Of a stretch of DNA of 64,000 nt, positions 31,692 to 40,561 are shown piece by piece. Made by a program: the position numbers and the translations under genes. The stretch lies in contig JAFKJK010000011.1 in the NCBI GenBank assembly GCA_017306015.1, positions 170,324 through 234,323 on the forward strand, given 5' to 3'. Numbering within the stretch: the stretch's first letter is position 1; each line of letters starts with the position of its first letter. A model generated the notes under the pieces. That model worked only from the letters and a program-made list of their open reading frames with translations. It did no database searches and was not told the origin of the DNA. The stretch comes from Propionibacteriaceae bacterium. Lineage in GTDB: Bacteria > Actinomycetota > Actinomycetes > Propionibacteriales > Propionibacteriaceae.

Positions 31692-32774
31692 ATGGCGCCC
31701 GTGCTTCTCAGAGGGCCCGCCGGGACAGCGCTGCGGGCGGCCTGTTTGGTGGGCCTGCTCGGACTGGCCGGCTGGGGCTTCCCTTCGACCGCGGTGGCCG
31801 CCGATCATTCGGTCACGGTGCAGCTCACCGCGGATGCTGGCCAGGACAGCTATCAGGTCGGGGCGCGGGTGGACCTGCGGGTCCGGCTTGGCTGCGACGG
31901 CGCCATGCCATGCGGCCCGGTGAAGCTGGTGGTGGACTTCGACCAGAACCTGGCATTCGAGTCGTATTCGGTGGCTGGTGACCGGCTGACCGACCCCAAC
32001 CACTACCCGGATGTGACGGCTGTCGACGCGCCCGGCCAGGTCAGCTTCACCGTCGGTGCGACCGAACCGATTCCGGGCGGCAGCTATGTCGAGCTCCCGA
32101 TTTCGGCCCGTGGCAACGCCATTCCTGCCGACGGGCTGCTCTCGGTCAGCGCCACGGCGACGCTCGGTGCGATCACGCGGAGCGCCTCGCTGAAGCTGGC
32201 GGTCGCGGACGGGCAGCCGCCCGTCCCTGCTCTGACCAACCTGACGCTGCGGGCCGAACCGGCCTCGGTCGCGGTGTCCCTCGGGCGGACGGCGAGGATC
32301 AGGCTGTCGGCCGCCAACACCGGCGACGTCGCGGCGAAGCCAGGCTGGTCGGTCGTCGTGCTGGTGCCCGGCCACGTCCGCCTCGTCTCCCTCACCGGGC
32401 CCGGCCAGCGCTGCTCCGGCAATGTCTGCACCGCCCGGGCCGGCCTCTCGCCGGGCGAGGTCGCCGCGCTGACGGCCGTCGTCGGCGTCGACGGTCATGT
32501 CCAGGCGGATGCACGTGTCGTCGCCTACGTGCGTCCGGCCGAGGGGGACGTCGCGGAGAGCGTCCCGCTGGGACCGGTTCCCCTAGTCACCACAAAGGCT
32601 CCCTCGACACGAACCGACAACGACGCGATGGTGAGGTTAAGGATCGGGCGGAACTCGGATAGGCTGGCCGATACCGGCGGCCGGGATGCGAGGGGATTAT
32701 TGACTCTCGGCCTGCTATTGGTGTCGGTCGGTGGCGGCCTTCTGGCACCAAGGTGGCGCCGAGCAGCGAACTGA
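31692..32774 (+). CDS. Sortase-anchored surface protein with LADTG signal, unknown function
   Basis: 360-residue secreted protein. A signal peptide covers about residues 1-38, ending STAVAA. The mature region is beta-rich, with sets of alternating polar/hydrophobic strands like two Ig-like or DUF11-like domains (for example LRAEPASVAVSLGRTARIRLSAANTGDVAAKPGWSV is typical of such domains). The C-terminus is a cell-wall sorting signal: LADTG at 325-329, hydrophobic stretch LLTLGLLLVSVGGGLL, and basic tail RWRRAAN. LAxTG motifs are used by class E sortases of high-GC actinobacteria; none is in the window. A strong terminator follows. ATG 31692 is chosen for its AGGGGGA box and because it gives the signal peptide. 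Confidence 0.85.
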   Translation: MAPVLLRGPAGTALRAACLVGLLGLAGWGFPSTAVAADHSVTVQLTADAGQDSYQVGARVDLRVRLGCDGAMPCGPVKLVVDFDQNLAFESYSVAGDRLTDPNHYPDVTAVDAPGQVSFTVGATEPIPGGSYVELPISARGNAIPADGLLSVSATATLGAITRSASLKLAVADGQPPVPALTNLTLRAEPASVAVSLGRTARIRLSAANTGDVAAKPGWSVVVLVPGHVRLVSLTGPGQRCSGNVCTARAGLSPGEVAALTAVVGVDGHVQADARVVAYVRPAEGDVAESVPLGPVPLVTTKAPSTRTDNDAMVRLRIGRNSDRLADTGGRDARGLLTLGLLLVSVGGGLLAPRWRRAAN

Positions 32775-32806
32775 GCTCGGCTCCCCATAGAGCCGGTTCG
32801 CGGGTG

Positions 32807-32842
32807 GACGCCCGGACCTGAGGGTTCGGGCGTCTGCTTTTT
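32807..32842 (+). terminator. Rho-independent terminator
   Basis: GACGCCCG (32807-32814), loop, CGGGCGTC (32827-32834), then TGCTTTTT. Textbook stem plus T-run, 30 bp after the surface protein gene; the clearest intrinsic terminator in the window. Confidence 0.9.
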
Positions 32843-32900
32843 CACCGCTTCTCCGCTTCTTCCCAGCCGTCCGTCCTCGGTGGCCGGTGCGGACGGAGCC

Positions 32901-33308
32901 CTAGTGAGGAAGCAGATTGCGGGCAACCATGAAGATGGCGGCCGCCACGGCGGTCACCCAGAACCAGGTGCGCCGCTCCGCGAGCCGCCCCGGGGGACGC
33001 AGGCGCGGCCCGCCCAGCGCTGTCATCGCCCAGGACGCCACCGCCACGCCGAGGACCCCGAGCCCGACGAGAACGAAGGGATTCGCCGACCAGGCGCCGG
33101 CGAGATCGCCCACCAGGAGATCCGAGCCCATCCGGGTGGCCCCGCAGAAGGGGCACAGGATGCCGGTGAAGTGGCGCAAGGGGCAGCCCACCCCCAGACC
33201 CGTCACCGCGTGCACGACGCTCAGCGCGAGCCCGGACGCACCGAACCAGCCCGCCGCGACGAGATTGCGGGTGGCAGCCTCACGGACAGCGGCATCAATG
33301 TCCGACAC
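32901..33308 (-). CDS. DUF2752-family membrane protein
   Basis: 135-residue small membrane protein with the DUF2752 signature GCPLRHFTGILCPFCGATRM, containing the conserved Cys-Pro and CPxCGxTR, plus three hydrophobic segments. The family is common in actinobacteria and Bacteroidetes, its function unknown. GTG 33308 is preferred because it gives the usual N-terminal length and GGGAGGGGCG lies upstream; a longer ATG start at 33386 would overlap the control region of the divergent RDD gene. The gene is divergent from the RDD-family gene across 82 bp. Confidence 0.82.
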   Translation of the reverse strand: MSDIDAAVREAATRNLVAAGWFGASGLALSVVHAVTGLGVGCPLRHFTGILCPFCGATRMGSDLLVGDLAGAWSANPFVLVGLGVLGVAVASWAMTALGGPRLRPPGRLAERRTWFWVTAVAAAIFMVARNLLPH

Positions 33309-33390
33309 GCGCCCAATTATCGCCCCTCCCGCAGCGGCAACAAAGGCCCTAGGATCAGGGCCACCAGTTCCTTGACAGGGAGACAAGAGG

Positions 33391-34152
33391 ATGACTGACC
33401 AGAATCCGACTTCACCGGACCAAGGGTCCGGGGAGGGCTATCAGCCTCCGGCGACGCCGGGTGGCTACGAGCCGCCGGCCACGCCGGGCGGCTACCAGCA
33501 GCCCGCCACGGGTGGTTTTCAGCCCCCTGCCGGCGGCTATCAGCCTCCTGCCGGCGGCTATCAGCCTCCCGCTGGGGGTTACCCGCCTCCCGCCGGCGGC
33601 TACGCCGAGCCGTCCGGCCCCGTACCCGGCCAGCAGTACCCACCGGCTGGTGGATACACCCAACCGCCCGCACCCGGCTACCCGGCCACTGCTCCCGTCC
33701 CCATGGGTGGCCCCGGCGGCGCCAAGCTCGCCGAGTGGCCGATCCGTGCGCTCGGCGGCCTCGTCGACTACGTCGCGCCGAACATCATCATCGGCGTGGT
33801 CACCACGGTGGTCGCCAACGTGGCCGGCAACGGCCTGAGCAACGTGCTCAACTTCGTCCTGGGCGTCGGCTGGTGGATCTACCTGGCCTACCTCTCCGGC
33901 ACCTACGGCATCACCCCGGGACGCGCCATCGCCAAGACCAAGCTGATCGGCGAGGAGTCCGGCACCGTGATCGGCTTCGGACAGGCCATCCTGCGGCAGT
34001 TCTCGCACATCATCGACTCGATCATCTGTGGCATCGGCTGGCTGTTCCCGCTGTGGGACTCCAAGAAGCAGACGATCGCCGACAAGATCGCCAAGACCGT
34101 CGTCGTCGACAACTCCGCCGACCCGAACGCCGGGCAGATCCGCTGGAGCTGA
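33391..34152 (+). CDS. RDD-family membrane protein with Pro/Gly/Tyr-rich N-terminus
   Basis: 253-residue protein. Residues 1-110 are a low-complexity stretch of repeats such as GGYQPPA, GGYEPPA and GGFQPPA, probably cytoplasmic and disordered. The rest is an RDD domain: the first helix starts PIRALGGLVDYVAPNIIIG (the Arg...Asp of the RDD name), a second hydrophobic stretch NFVLGVGWWIYLAYLSG, and a third IIDSIICGIGWLFPLWD. Function of such proteins is transport or ion-linked in a few cases and mostly unknown. AGGGAGACAAGAGG precedes the ATG. A hairpin follows the stop. Confidence 0.88.
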   Translation: MTDQNPTSPDQGSGEGYQPPATPGGYEPPATPGGYQQPATGGFQPPAGGYQPPAGGYQPPAGGYPPPAGGYAEPSGPVPGQQYPPAGGYTQPPAPGYPATAPVPMGGPGGAKLAEWPIRALGGLVDYVAPNIIIGVVTTVVANVAGNGLSNVLNFVLGVGWWIYLAYLSGTYGITPGRAIAKTKLIGEESGTVIGFGQAILRQFSHIIDSIICGIGWLFPLWDSKKQTIADKIAKTVVVDNSADPNAGQIRWS

Positions 34153-34174
34153 GCTCACCGGAACCAGTTCGCGA

Positions 34175-34206
34175 GGCGCCACCGTCCAGTCGGGCGGTGG
34201 CGCCTT
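34175..34206 (+). terminator. Hairpin after the RDD gene
   Basis: GGCGCCACCG (34175-34184) and CGGTGGCGCC (34195-34204), perfect 10-bp stem with a 10-nt loop, followed by TTCGCG. It lies 20 bp after the stop; a terminator with a weak T-run. Confidence 0.6.
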
Positions 34207-34302
34207 CGCGTCCGGCCCGGGACGACAGGGGACGGCTCACGTTCCTCCCACGCTGTCCACGAGGGCCGTCGGCGGGGCTAGCGTTGTCGCCGAGGAGGAC
34301 GC

Positions 34303-35340
34303 ATGCGCGCGTTGGTGAAGACGGCCCCCGGGCCAGGGCTGGAGCTGATCGAGGTCCCCGACCCGGAATGTGGCCCTGACCAGGTGAAACTCCGGGTCCT
34401 GCGGACGGGGCTGTGCGGCACCGACCTGCACCTGGAGTCGTGGGACGACTGGGCGGCGGCCACCGTCGTCGCGCCGCTGACCATCGGCCACGAGTTCTAC
34501 GGCGAGGTGGTCGAGGTCGGCTCGGAGGTGACCGGCATCCAGGCGGGCGACCGGGCGTCCGGGGAGGGCCACATCGTCTGCGGACGCTGCCGCAACTGCC
34601 GGGCGGGACGGCGACACGTCTGCATTCACACCGTCGGGCTCGGCGTGAACACCGATGGCGCGATGGCCGACTACGTCGTCCTGCCGGCCGCCAACGTGTG
34701 GCTGCAGCCGGACGCGATCGACCCCGACCTGGGGGCGGTCTTCGACCCGCTCGGCAACGCCACCCACACGGCGCTGCAGTGGCCGGTGGTCGGCGAGGAC
34801 GTGCTGATCACCGGCGCCGGACCGATCGGGGTGATGGCCGCTGCGATCGTCCGCCATGCCGGGGCCAAGCATGTGGTCGTCACCGACGTCAGCGACTACC
34901 GGCTGGGCCTGGCGAAGGCCGTTGGCGCAGACCTGTGCGTCAACGTGTCCCGGTCGCCGATCGCCGATGCTCAGAGCCAACTTGCCATGCTCGAGGGCTT
35001 CGACATCGGACTGGAGATGTCCGGGGCGCCGTCCGCCGTTGCCGAGATGCTGGCCAACCTCAACCACGGAGCCAAGGTCGCGATGCTCGGCCTGCCCAAG
35101 GACCCCTACCCGATCGACTGGGGCAAGGTGATCACCCACATGATCACCATCAAGGGGATCTACGGCCGGGAGATGTTCGAGACCTGGTACCTGATGAGCT
35201 CGATGCTCGCCACGTCGCCGGCGCTGGCGGACGCCGTCCGCTCGGTGATCACGCACCGCTTCGCTGCCGAGCAGTGGGCGGAGGGCTTCGCCACCGCCCG
35301 CTCCGGCGAGTGCGGCAAGGTCATCCTCGACTGGAGTTGA
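34303..35340 (+). CDS. tdh: L-threonine 3-dehydrogenase
   Basis: 345-residue zinc-dependent medium-chain dehydrogenase that oxidises L-threonine to 2-amino-3-ketobutyrate with NAD+. Catalytic zinc ligand Cys38 is in RTGLCGTDLH and GHEF (residues 62-65) gives the second ligand pair. The structural zinc site has CGRCRNCRAGRRHVC. The Rossmann motif is GAGPIGVMAA near 169-178. The sequence FDPLGNATHTAL and GIYGREMFETWY are typical of Tdh and favour it over other sorbitol/alcohol dehydrogenases. GAGGAGG lies before the ATG. The partner enzyme gene kbl lies at 37012-38208, separated by an MFS gene on the other strand. Confidence 0.9.
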   Translation: MRALVKTAPGPGLELIEVPDPECGPDQVKLRVLRTGLCGTDLHLESWDDWAAATVVAPLTIGHEFYGEVVEVGSEVTGIQAGDRASGEGHIVCGRCRNCRAGRRHVCIHTVGLGVNTDGAMADYVVLPAANVWLQPDAIDPDLGAVFDPLGNATHTALQWPVVGEDVLITGAGPIGVMAAAIVRHAGAKHVVVTDVSDYRLGLAKAVGADLCVNVSRSPIADAQSQLAMLEGFDIGLEMSGAPSAVAEMLANLNHGAKVAMLGLPKDPYPIDWGKVITHMITIKGIYGREMFETWYLMSSMLATSPALADAVRSVITHRFAAEQWAEGFATARSGECGKVILDWS

Positions 35341-35348
35341 GCCCGCCT

Positions 35349-35422
35349 CGCCGAGAGCCACTGTTTCGGTCAAACGCTCCAGCGCAGGCTGTGGCGAACG
35401 ACCGAAACGGTGGCGTTCGGCG
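35349..35422. repeat. 74-bp palindromic element, family P2, copy 2
   Basis: Outer stem CGCCGA/TCGGCG and inner stem CTGTTTCGGTC/GACCGAAACGG. Compared with copy 1 (21676-21749) the sixth pair of the inner stem is T-A instead of C-G, a compensatory change, and the 28-nt loop is mostly conserved. It lies between convergent tdh and the MFS gene. Confidence 0.85.
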
Positions 35423-35424
35423 GG

Positions 35425-36726
35425 TCACGGGGCAGCCGGTTCCTCGCCCGACGCGGAATGTCCATGGGCCAGTGGGTCGGCGTGATCGCGGGCCGCCCGG
35501 ATCGCCCGGCGTCCGGACGGCAACGCCAGCGCCACCGCGGCGACCGCGAACGTGACCAGCCCGGACACGATCAGCACGAACTCAACCGAGTAGACGTTCG
35601 ACAGCGGCCCGAACACGGCCATGCCGACCGGCATCGCGACGGCGGAGACGATCCCGAAGAAGCCGAACACCCGTCCCTGCCGCTCCGGCTCGACGGTCTC
35701 CTGCAGCACGGTCATCGACGGAGTGGAGAACGCCGGCACGGCGATGCCGACGAGGAACATGAACGCGTAGAAGACCCACAGGTTCGTGGAGAGTCCCATG
35801 CCGATCGACAGCGCTCCGAACGCGATGGACGCGCCGATGATCAGGGTCATCCGGCTGAACCGCTTGCCCCACATGCCGATGGTGGCCCCGGCCAGCATCA
35901 TGCCGATCGAGAACGACAACTCCAGGACGGTCAGCTTCCAGACCTCCTCGCCGAAGCTGCGGGCGACCATCAGCGGGGTCAGGAAGGACGGAGCCGCGGC
36001 CAGCACCATCACCACGGCGTACAGGCCCAGCAGCCAGCGGATCAGCGGGTGGCCGAGGACGTACCGGAAGCCGGCGGCCAGGTCGGTGAAGTAGCCGGTC
36101 GGTGCGGTCTCCGTCCGCACCACCCTGGACACGGGCACCAGGGCCAGCAGGCCGATCCCGATGGCGGCCGTGACAACGTCGATCGACAGGATCCCGGGCA
36201 GCGGCAGGGTGGCGTACAGCAGGGCGGCCACGGGCGGACCGACCAGCATCATGCCCGCCTGGATCGTCTGGGTCAGCCCGTTGATCGACAGCAGCCGGTC
36301 GGCGGGGACGATCTGCGGCACCATCGCGCCGACCGCGGGCGTCTGGATGCCCGCTCCGACCGACCGGACGGCCAGCGCGGCATAGATCAGCCACAGGTCA
36401 CGGGCGCCGGCGAACATCAGCAGGGCCAGGACGAGGGTTGCGACGGCGATGGCCGCGTCCGCTCCCATGATCAGGAATTTGCGGTTGTGCCGGTCGGCCC
36501 AGACCCCGCCGAAGATGGACACGATCGCCTGCGGCAGGAAGCCGAACACCGTAGACAGGGCGAGAACGACCCCGTCCTTCGTGGTCAGGGTGAGGTACCA
36601 CATCACCGCGTACTGGACGAGCATCGACCCGAACAGCGACACCATCTGGCCGCTGAGGAACAGGACGACGTCGCGGTGCCAGCCGGGTCGTTCGGTGGGG
36701 ACGCTGGTCGTTGGCTCGGTCGACAT
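35425..36726 (-). CDS. MFS exporter (EntS/MefA-like)
   Basis: 433-residue 12-TM major facilitator of the MFS_3 (enterobactin exporter/macrolide efflux-like) group. TM1 opening [29 protein letters not shown] fits that group, followed by [12 protein letters not shown] (motif A in loop 2-3) and [15 protein letters not shown] C-half features. Substrate unknown; export of a siderophore or antibiotic is the family norm. The gene sits, on the opposite strand, between the threonine catabolic genes tdh and kbl, and is divergent from kbl across 285 bp. Its stop lies only 2 bp after palindrome P2 copy 2. Confidence 0.9.
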   Translation of the reverse strand: MSTEPTTSVPTERPGWHRDVVLFLSGQMVSLFGSMLVQYAVMWYLTLTTKDGVVLALSTVFGFLPQAIVSIFGGVWADRHNRKFLIMGADAAIAVATLVLALLMFAGARDLWLIYAALAVRSVGAGIQTPAVGAMVPQIVPADRLLSINGLTQTIQAGMMLVGPPVAALLYATLPLPGILSIDVVTAAIGIGLLALVPVSRVVRTETAPTGYFTDLAAGFRYVLGHPLIRWLLGLYAVVMVLAAAPSFLTPLMVARSFGEEVWKLTVLELSFSIGMMLAGATIGMWGKRFSRMTLIIGASIAFGALSIGMGLSTNLWVFYAFMFLVGIAVPAFSTPSMTVLQETVEPERQGRVFGFFGIVSAVAMPVGMAVFGPLSNVYSVEFVLIVSGLVTFAVAAVALALPSGRRAIRAARDHADPLAHGHSASGEEPAAP

Positions 36727-37011
36727 CCCGCCATTGTGCTGGCCGGCACCGACAGTCCGGTAACCGGGTGCGGACGCGGATGGCGATGCGAGCCCGCGGA
36801 TGCGTCCAGCCGCGCATCAATTGCCTCCTTCCGCGCAACCTGCCTCGACGCAGGCACTGCGGGCGGAGGGCGGGCAGGCAGGTGCGAGAGGGATCCCGGG
36901 AGCGGCCGGGACGGGATCGCGCGGCGGACGGACGGCGCGGACGGCGGACGGCGTGGCGGGAAAGCGGCTCGCGGGGTTCGAAGGCTCCCGTCCACGCGTA
37001 GGCTCGGCCCC

Positions 37012-38208
37012 ATGGACGCGAAGCTGCGCGCCGACCTCGCGGCGACCCTGGCCGGCATCAAACAGGACGGCCTGTACAAGACCGAGCGGAAGCTGACGAC
37101 GCCGCAGTCGGCGCACATCGAGACCGCGCAGGGACCGGTGCTGAACTTCTGCGCCAACAACTACCTCGGCCTGGCCGATCACCCGGACGTGATTGCCGCA
37201 GCCAAGGACGCCCTCGACGAGTGGGGCTTCGGGATGGCCTCCGTCCGCTTCATCTGCGGGACGCAGACCCTGCACACCCGCCTGGAGCGTCGGCTGAGCG
37301 AGTTCCTCGGCACCGAGGACACGATCCTGTTCTCGTCCTGCTTCGACGCCAACGGCGGTGTGTTCGAGGTGCTCTTCGACTCCGAGGACGTGATCATCTC
37401 CGACGAGCTGAACCACGCGTCCCTGATCGACGGCATCCGGCTCAGCCGGGCCCGGCGGCTGCGCTACCGCAACCGTGACCTCGCCGATCTGGAGGACCGG
37501 CTGAAGGAGGCTTCGGCCGCCCGGCGCCGGGTGATCGTCACCGACGGCGTGTTCAGCATGGACGGGTCGTACGCCCCGCTGGAGGGCATCTGCGATCTGG
37601 CCGATTCCTACCGGGCGCTGGTGCTGGTGGACGACTCGCACGCGGTCGGCTTCGTCGGCGAGCACGGTCGCGGGACGCCGGAACTGTTCGGCGTCGAGGG
37701 CGATGTCGACATCGTCACCGGGACGCTCGGCAAAGCGCTCGGCGGTGCGTCCGGGGGCTATGTCAGCGGTGCGTCCGAGGTGGTCGCGCTGCTGCGGCAG
37801 CGGTCGCGTCCCTACCTGTTCTCGAACTCGGTCGCGCCGGCGGTGGTGGCGGGTTCACTCGCCGCGCTCGAACTGGTCAGCTCGTCCGGCGACGCGCGGA
37901 CCCGGCTGGGCGCGAACGCGCGGCTCTTCCGTGAGCTGATGGCGTCCGCCGGGTTCGAGCTGCTGCCCGGTAGCCACCCGATCGTGCCGGTGATGTTCCC
38001 CGGAGAGGACGGTGCCCGCACCGCCGCCCAGATCGCCGACCGGATGCTCGACCTGGGCGTCTACGTGATCGCGTTCAGCTACCCGGTGGTGCCGAAGGGC
38101 AAGGCGCGGATCAGGGTGCAGCTGTCGGCCGCGCATTCCGAGGAGGACGTCCGTGCCTGCGTCCGCGCGTTCACGATCGCCCGGGACGCGGTGAGTCGGG
38201 CAGTCTGA
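37012..38208 (+). CDS. kbl: 2-amino-3-ketobutyrate CoA ligase (glycine C-acetyltransferase)
   Basis: 398-residue PLP enzyme of the alpha-oxoamine synthase family that splits 2-amino-3-ketobutyrate with CoA into glycine and acetyl-CoA, the second step after Tdh. Visible: [14 protein letters not shown] near 44-57, [20 protein letters not shown], the PLP-ring-binding [18 protein letters not shown], and the Schiff-base Lys241 in [15 protein letters not shown]. Length and sequence fit Kbl rather than BioF or HemA. ATG 37012 follows TAGGCT (36999-37004) by seven bases with no clear ribosome binding site, suggesting a leaderless mRNA. It ends 11 bp from the convergent response-regulator gene. Confidence 0.94.
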   Translation: MDAKLRADLAATLAGIKQDGLYKTERKLTTPQSAHIETAQGPVLNFCANNYLGLADHPDVIAAAKDALDEWGFGMASVRFICGTQTLHTRLERRLSEFLGTEDTILFSSCFDANGGVFEVLFDSEDVIISDELNHASLIDGIRLSRARRLRYRNRDLADLEDRLKEASAARRRVIVTDGVFSMDGSYAPLEGICDLADSYRALVLVDDSHAVGFVGEHGRGTPELFGVEGDVDIVTGTLGKALGGASGGYVSGASEVVALLRQRSRPYLFSNSVAPAVVAGSLAALELVSSSGDARTRLGANARLFRELMASAGFELLPGSHPIVPVMFPGEDGARTAAQIADRMLDLGVYVIAFSYPVVPKGKARIRVQLSAAHSEEDVRACVRAFTIARDAVSRAV

Positions 38209-38219
38209 CACGAGGCGCC

Positions 38220-38879
38220 TCAGCGGTTGAGATAGGCGAGTACGGCGCGGACGCGGCGGTTGTCCTCGCTGGGGCCGAGGTCGAGCTTGGCGAAGATGTT
38301 CGCGACGTGCTTGGCGACGGCGGCGGTGGTGACGACCAGCCGTTCGGCGATCTGGGAGTTGGACGCGCCGTTGGCCATCAGGGCGAGGACCTCCAGTTCG
38401 CGTGGCGTCAGGCGTCCCAGGACGGGGTCGCCGCGGCGGGCGTTGAGCAGTTGTCCGACGACCTCTGGGTCGATCACGACGCCGCCGGCGGCGACGAGTT
38501 CGGCCGAGCGGAGGAAGTCGGCGACCCGTCCGACCCGTTCCTTGAGCAGGTAGCCCAGGCCTGCGGACGCGCGGCCCTCGAGCAGGGTGGCCGCGTACGC
38601 CGGCGCGACGTACTGGCTGAGCATCAGCACCGGCAGCCCGGGGTGCGCCTCCCGCAGCTGGACGGCGGCACGCAGCCCGTCGTCAGTCATGGACGGAGGC
38701 ATCCGGACATCGGCGATGACGAGGTCGGGCAGGCCGTCGGCGTCCGCCAGCCGCCGGCACTGGGCGAGCAGCTCCGGCGCGTCCGCCGCCTCGGCGACGA
38801 CCTGGTGCCCGGCCCGCTCGAGCAGCCCGATCAGTCCTGCCCGGATCAGCGCCGCGTCGTCAGCGACCAGCAGTCTCAT
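38220..38879 (-). CDS. NarL/LuxR-type response regulator
   Basis: 219-residue two-component response regulator. Receiver domain: acidic pocket Asp7/Asp8, phospho-acceptor Asp57 in PDLVIADVRMPP, the Thr/Ser switch region LMLSQY, and Lys in YLLKERV. The C-terminal LuxR helix-turn-helix reads LTPRELEVLALMANGASNSQIAERLVVTTAAVAKHVANIFAKL. It is encoded downstream of the histidine kinase at 39234-40430 on the same strand, but the two are separated by an array of 30-bp elements. The downstream ABC-transporter genes may be targets, as in many such pairs; not shown by the sequence. Confidence 0.95.
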   Translation of the reverse strand: MRLLVADDAALIRAGLIGLLERAGHQVVAEAADAPELLAQCRRLADADGLPDLVIADVRMPPSMTDDGLRAAVQLREAHPGLPVLMLSQYVAPAYAATLLEGRASAGLGYLLKERVGRVADFLRSAELVAAGGVVIDPEVVGQLLNARRGDPVLGRLTPRELEVLALMANGASNSQIAERLVVTTAAVAKHVANIFAKLDLGPSEDNRRVRAVLAYLNR

Positions 38880-38922
38880 TCGCCCCTCCTCGCGCCGAGG
38901 CTACCGTCCCGCCGCCCGCCGC

Positions 38923-39236
38923 TGAACCGTCGGGGACAGGTACTTCGGTTCACGTCCGGGGACCTGAACCATCGGGGACAGGTACTTCGGTTCACCGTCT
39001 GGCAGACGGACGGGACGAACCGGGGAGGGTGCACTTCAGCCTGAACCGTGGGGGACAGGTACTTCGGTTCACCGCACCCGGCGGGGGGTTGGGCGGTGGG
39101 CTGAACCGAAGTACCTGTCCCCGACAGTTCACGATGGTTCAGGACGGCGGGGTCGGACGCTGAGCTGAACCGAAGTACCTGTCCCCGACGGTTCAGGACG
39201 CTGGGCTGAACCGAAGTACCTGTCCCCGATGGTTCA
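38923..39236. repeat. Array 1 of six 30-bp TGAACC-N18-GGTTCA elements
   Basis: Forward copies: 38923-38952, 38965-38994, 39042-39071. Inverted copies: 39102-39131, 39166-39195, 39207-39236. The consensus core is GGGGACAGGTACTTC between TGAACC and GGTTCA ends; positions 7-9 vary (GTC, ATC, GTG). A partial copy follows the fourth. Spacers differ in length and sequence. The array separates the sensor kinase from its response regulator, and the last copy provides the TGA stop of the kinase. Array 2 is at 49934-50184. Confidence 0.95.
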
Positions 39237-40430
39237 GGACGGGTTCGGGAAGGACGCCCGGAGCAGGGTCGGGCCTCCTGGCGGACTGGTCAGCCAGACT
39301 CCGCCGCCGAGCGCGCGCGTGCGCTCCACCAGGCCGCTGAGGCCGTGGCCCGGACGGATCTCGGCACCGCCGTGGCCGTCGTCGTAGACCTCCACCCGCA
39401 GCGGGTCGTCCAGCGTCAGCCGGACGGTGGCCGTTGACGCCCCGGAATGCTTGACGATGTTCGTGAAAGCCTCGCTGACCAGGTAGTACGCCGCCAGCGA
39501 CAGCTGCTCGGACGGCGCCCGCTCACCACTGACCTCGACGTGGACGCCCAGAGGCTGCCGCTCGGCCAGTTCCCGGACGGCGGCGACGAGTCCCCGGTCG
39601 GTGAGCAGCTGCGGGTGGATCCCGCGGACGGTCTCCCGCAGTGCCGTCGTGGCCGCCTCGACGGACGCCTGCGCGGCCGCCAGCGCGCTCCGGGCGTCCT
39701 CGATCCGTCCCTGGCCGAGGGCGTAGTCGGCCTCGCCGAGCTGCATGCTCAACAGCACCAGGTGCTGCTGAGCCCCGTCGTGCAAGTCGTGCTCGATCCG
39801 CCGGCGCTCGGCGGCGAACACGTCCACGAGCTCGCGCCGGGACGTGGTCAGCTCGTCCACCTTCCGGCTGAGGTCGGAGTGGGGACGCAACTGCAGGTCG
39901 ATCAGCAGCGCCTGCGCGGACGCCAGCGCCCACGCGCCGTACAGCCCGCCCATCAGCACCAGCAGCAGGCCGACGACGGCGAGGATCCGGTCGACCAGAG
40001 CCGCCGGGCCGCCGTACACCACGACCAGCGAGCGCGCGAGCGCCGACACCGCGCCGGCCCACGCCGTCCCCGGCACCAGGTCGATCAGCGCGAACAGGAC
40101 GGTGATGCCCCACACCGCCAGGTTGCCGTCGGTGAACCCCCGCAGGTCCCAGGGATGCCGCACCCGGCTGCGGGGCAGCGGACTCAGCCGGGGCAGCCCG
40201 AGCACCACCAGCCGCGTCCGCTCGACGTTCGCCGTCGCCCAGGTGACCAGCGGCAGCACCAGCACGCCGACGATCCCGGCGAACAGCGCGGCCAGTCCGA
40301 CGATCATCGAGGTCAGGCAGTAGCCGACCGAACGCCACGCCACCGGGCTGACGAAGATCTGCAGCGGGTTCCCGGGCGGAGCCAGGTGCGCGCGCAGATC
40401 GGCGTCGCTGAACTGGACGGGCCGGGCCAT
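39234..40430 (-). CDS. Sensor histidine kinase (HisKA_3 type)
   Basis: 398-residue membrane sensor kinase. Hydrophobic segments lie at about 37-66, 103-122, 127-140 and 147-170, the multi-TM input of NarX/DesK-type kinases. The dimerisation/H-box reads AAERRRIEHDLHDGAQQHL with the phospho-acceptor His217. The ATPase domain has YYLVSEAFTNIVKHSGAS (N box) and DDGHGGAEIRPGHGLSGLVERTRALGG (G1/G2). It pairs with the downstream response regulator. ATG 40430 follows TAGGGT (40443-40438) by seven bases, a likely leaderless start; an earlier GTG frame has no support. The stop codon is formed by the end of repeat array 1. Confidence 0.94.
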   Translation of the reverse strand: MARPVQFSDADLRAHLAPPGNPLQIFVSPVAWRSVGYCLTSMIVGLAALFAGIVGVLVLPLVTWATANVERTRLVVLGLPRLSPLPRSRVRHPWDLRGFTDGNLAVWGITVLFALIDLVPGTAWAGAVSALARSLVVVYGGPAALVDRILAVVGLLLVLMGGLYGAWALASAQALLIDLQLRPHSDLSRKVDELTTSRRELVDVFAAERRRIEHDLHDGAQQHLVLLSMQLGEADYALGQGRIEDARSALAAAQASVEAATTALRETVRGIHPQLLTDRGLVAAVRELAERQPLGVHVEVSGERAPSEQLSLAAYYLVSEAFTNIVKHSGASTATVRLTLDDPLRVEVYDDGHGGAEIRPGHGLSGLVERTRALGGGVWLTSPPGGPTLLRASFPNPS

Positions 40431-40561
40431 GACGCCAACCCTACGGGCCGCCGTGCTCCCGGTCAGGTGGCCTGGGACCACCCTCGGGTAGCGCTGGCAC
40501 TACCTGCCGGACACCGGCTGGCGCCCGTGAGCCGGGCCGTCCGCTGCGGTTGGCTGGAACC

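Noticed and set aside
33309..33386. 26-codon extension of the DUF2752 protein from ATG 33386
   Set aside because: It would run through the control region of the divergent RDD gene, and the added residues are not family-like; GTG 33308 has an upstream purine-rich box.
38923..39236. CRISPR array made of the 30-bp repeats
   Set aside because: Repeats occur in both orientations, spacers vary from about 10 to 47 bp and are not unique-spacer-like, and there are no cas genes. Array 2 at 49934-50184 behaves the same.
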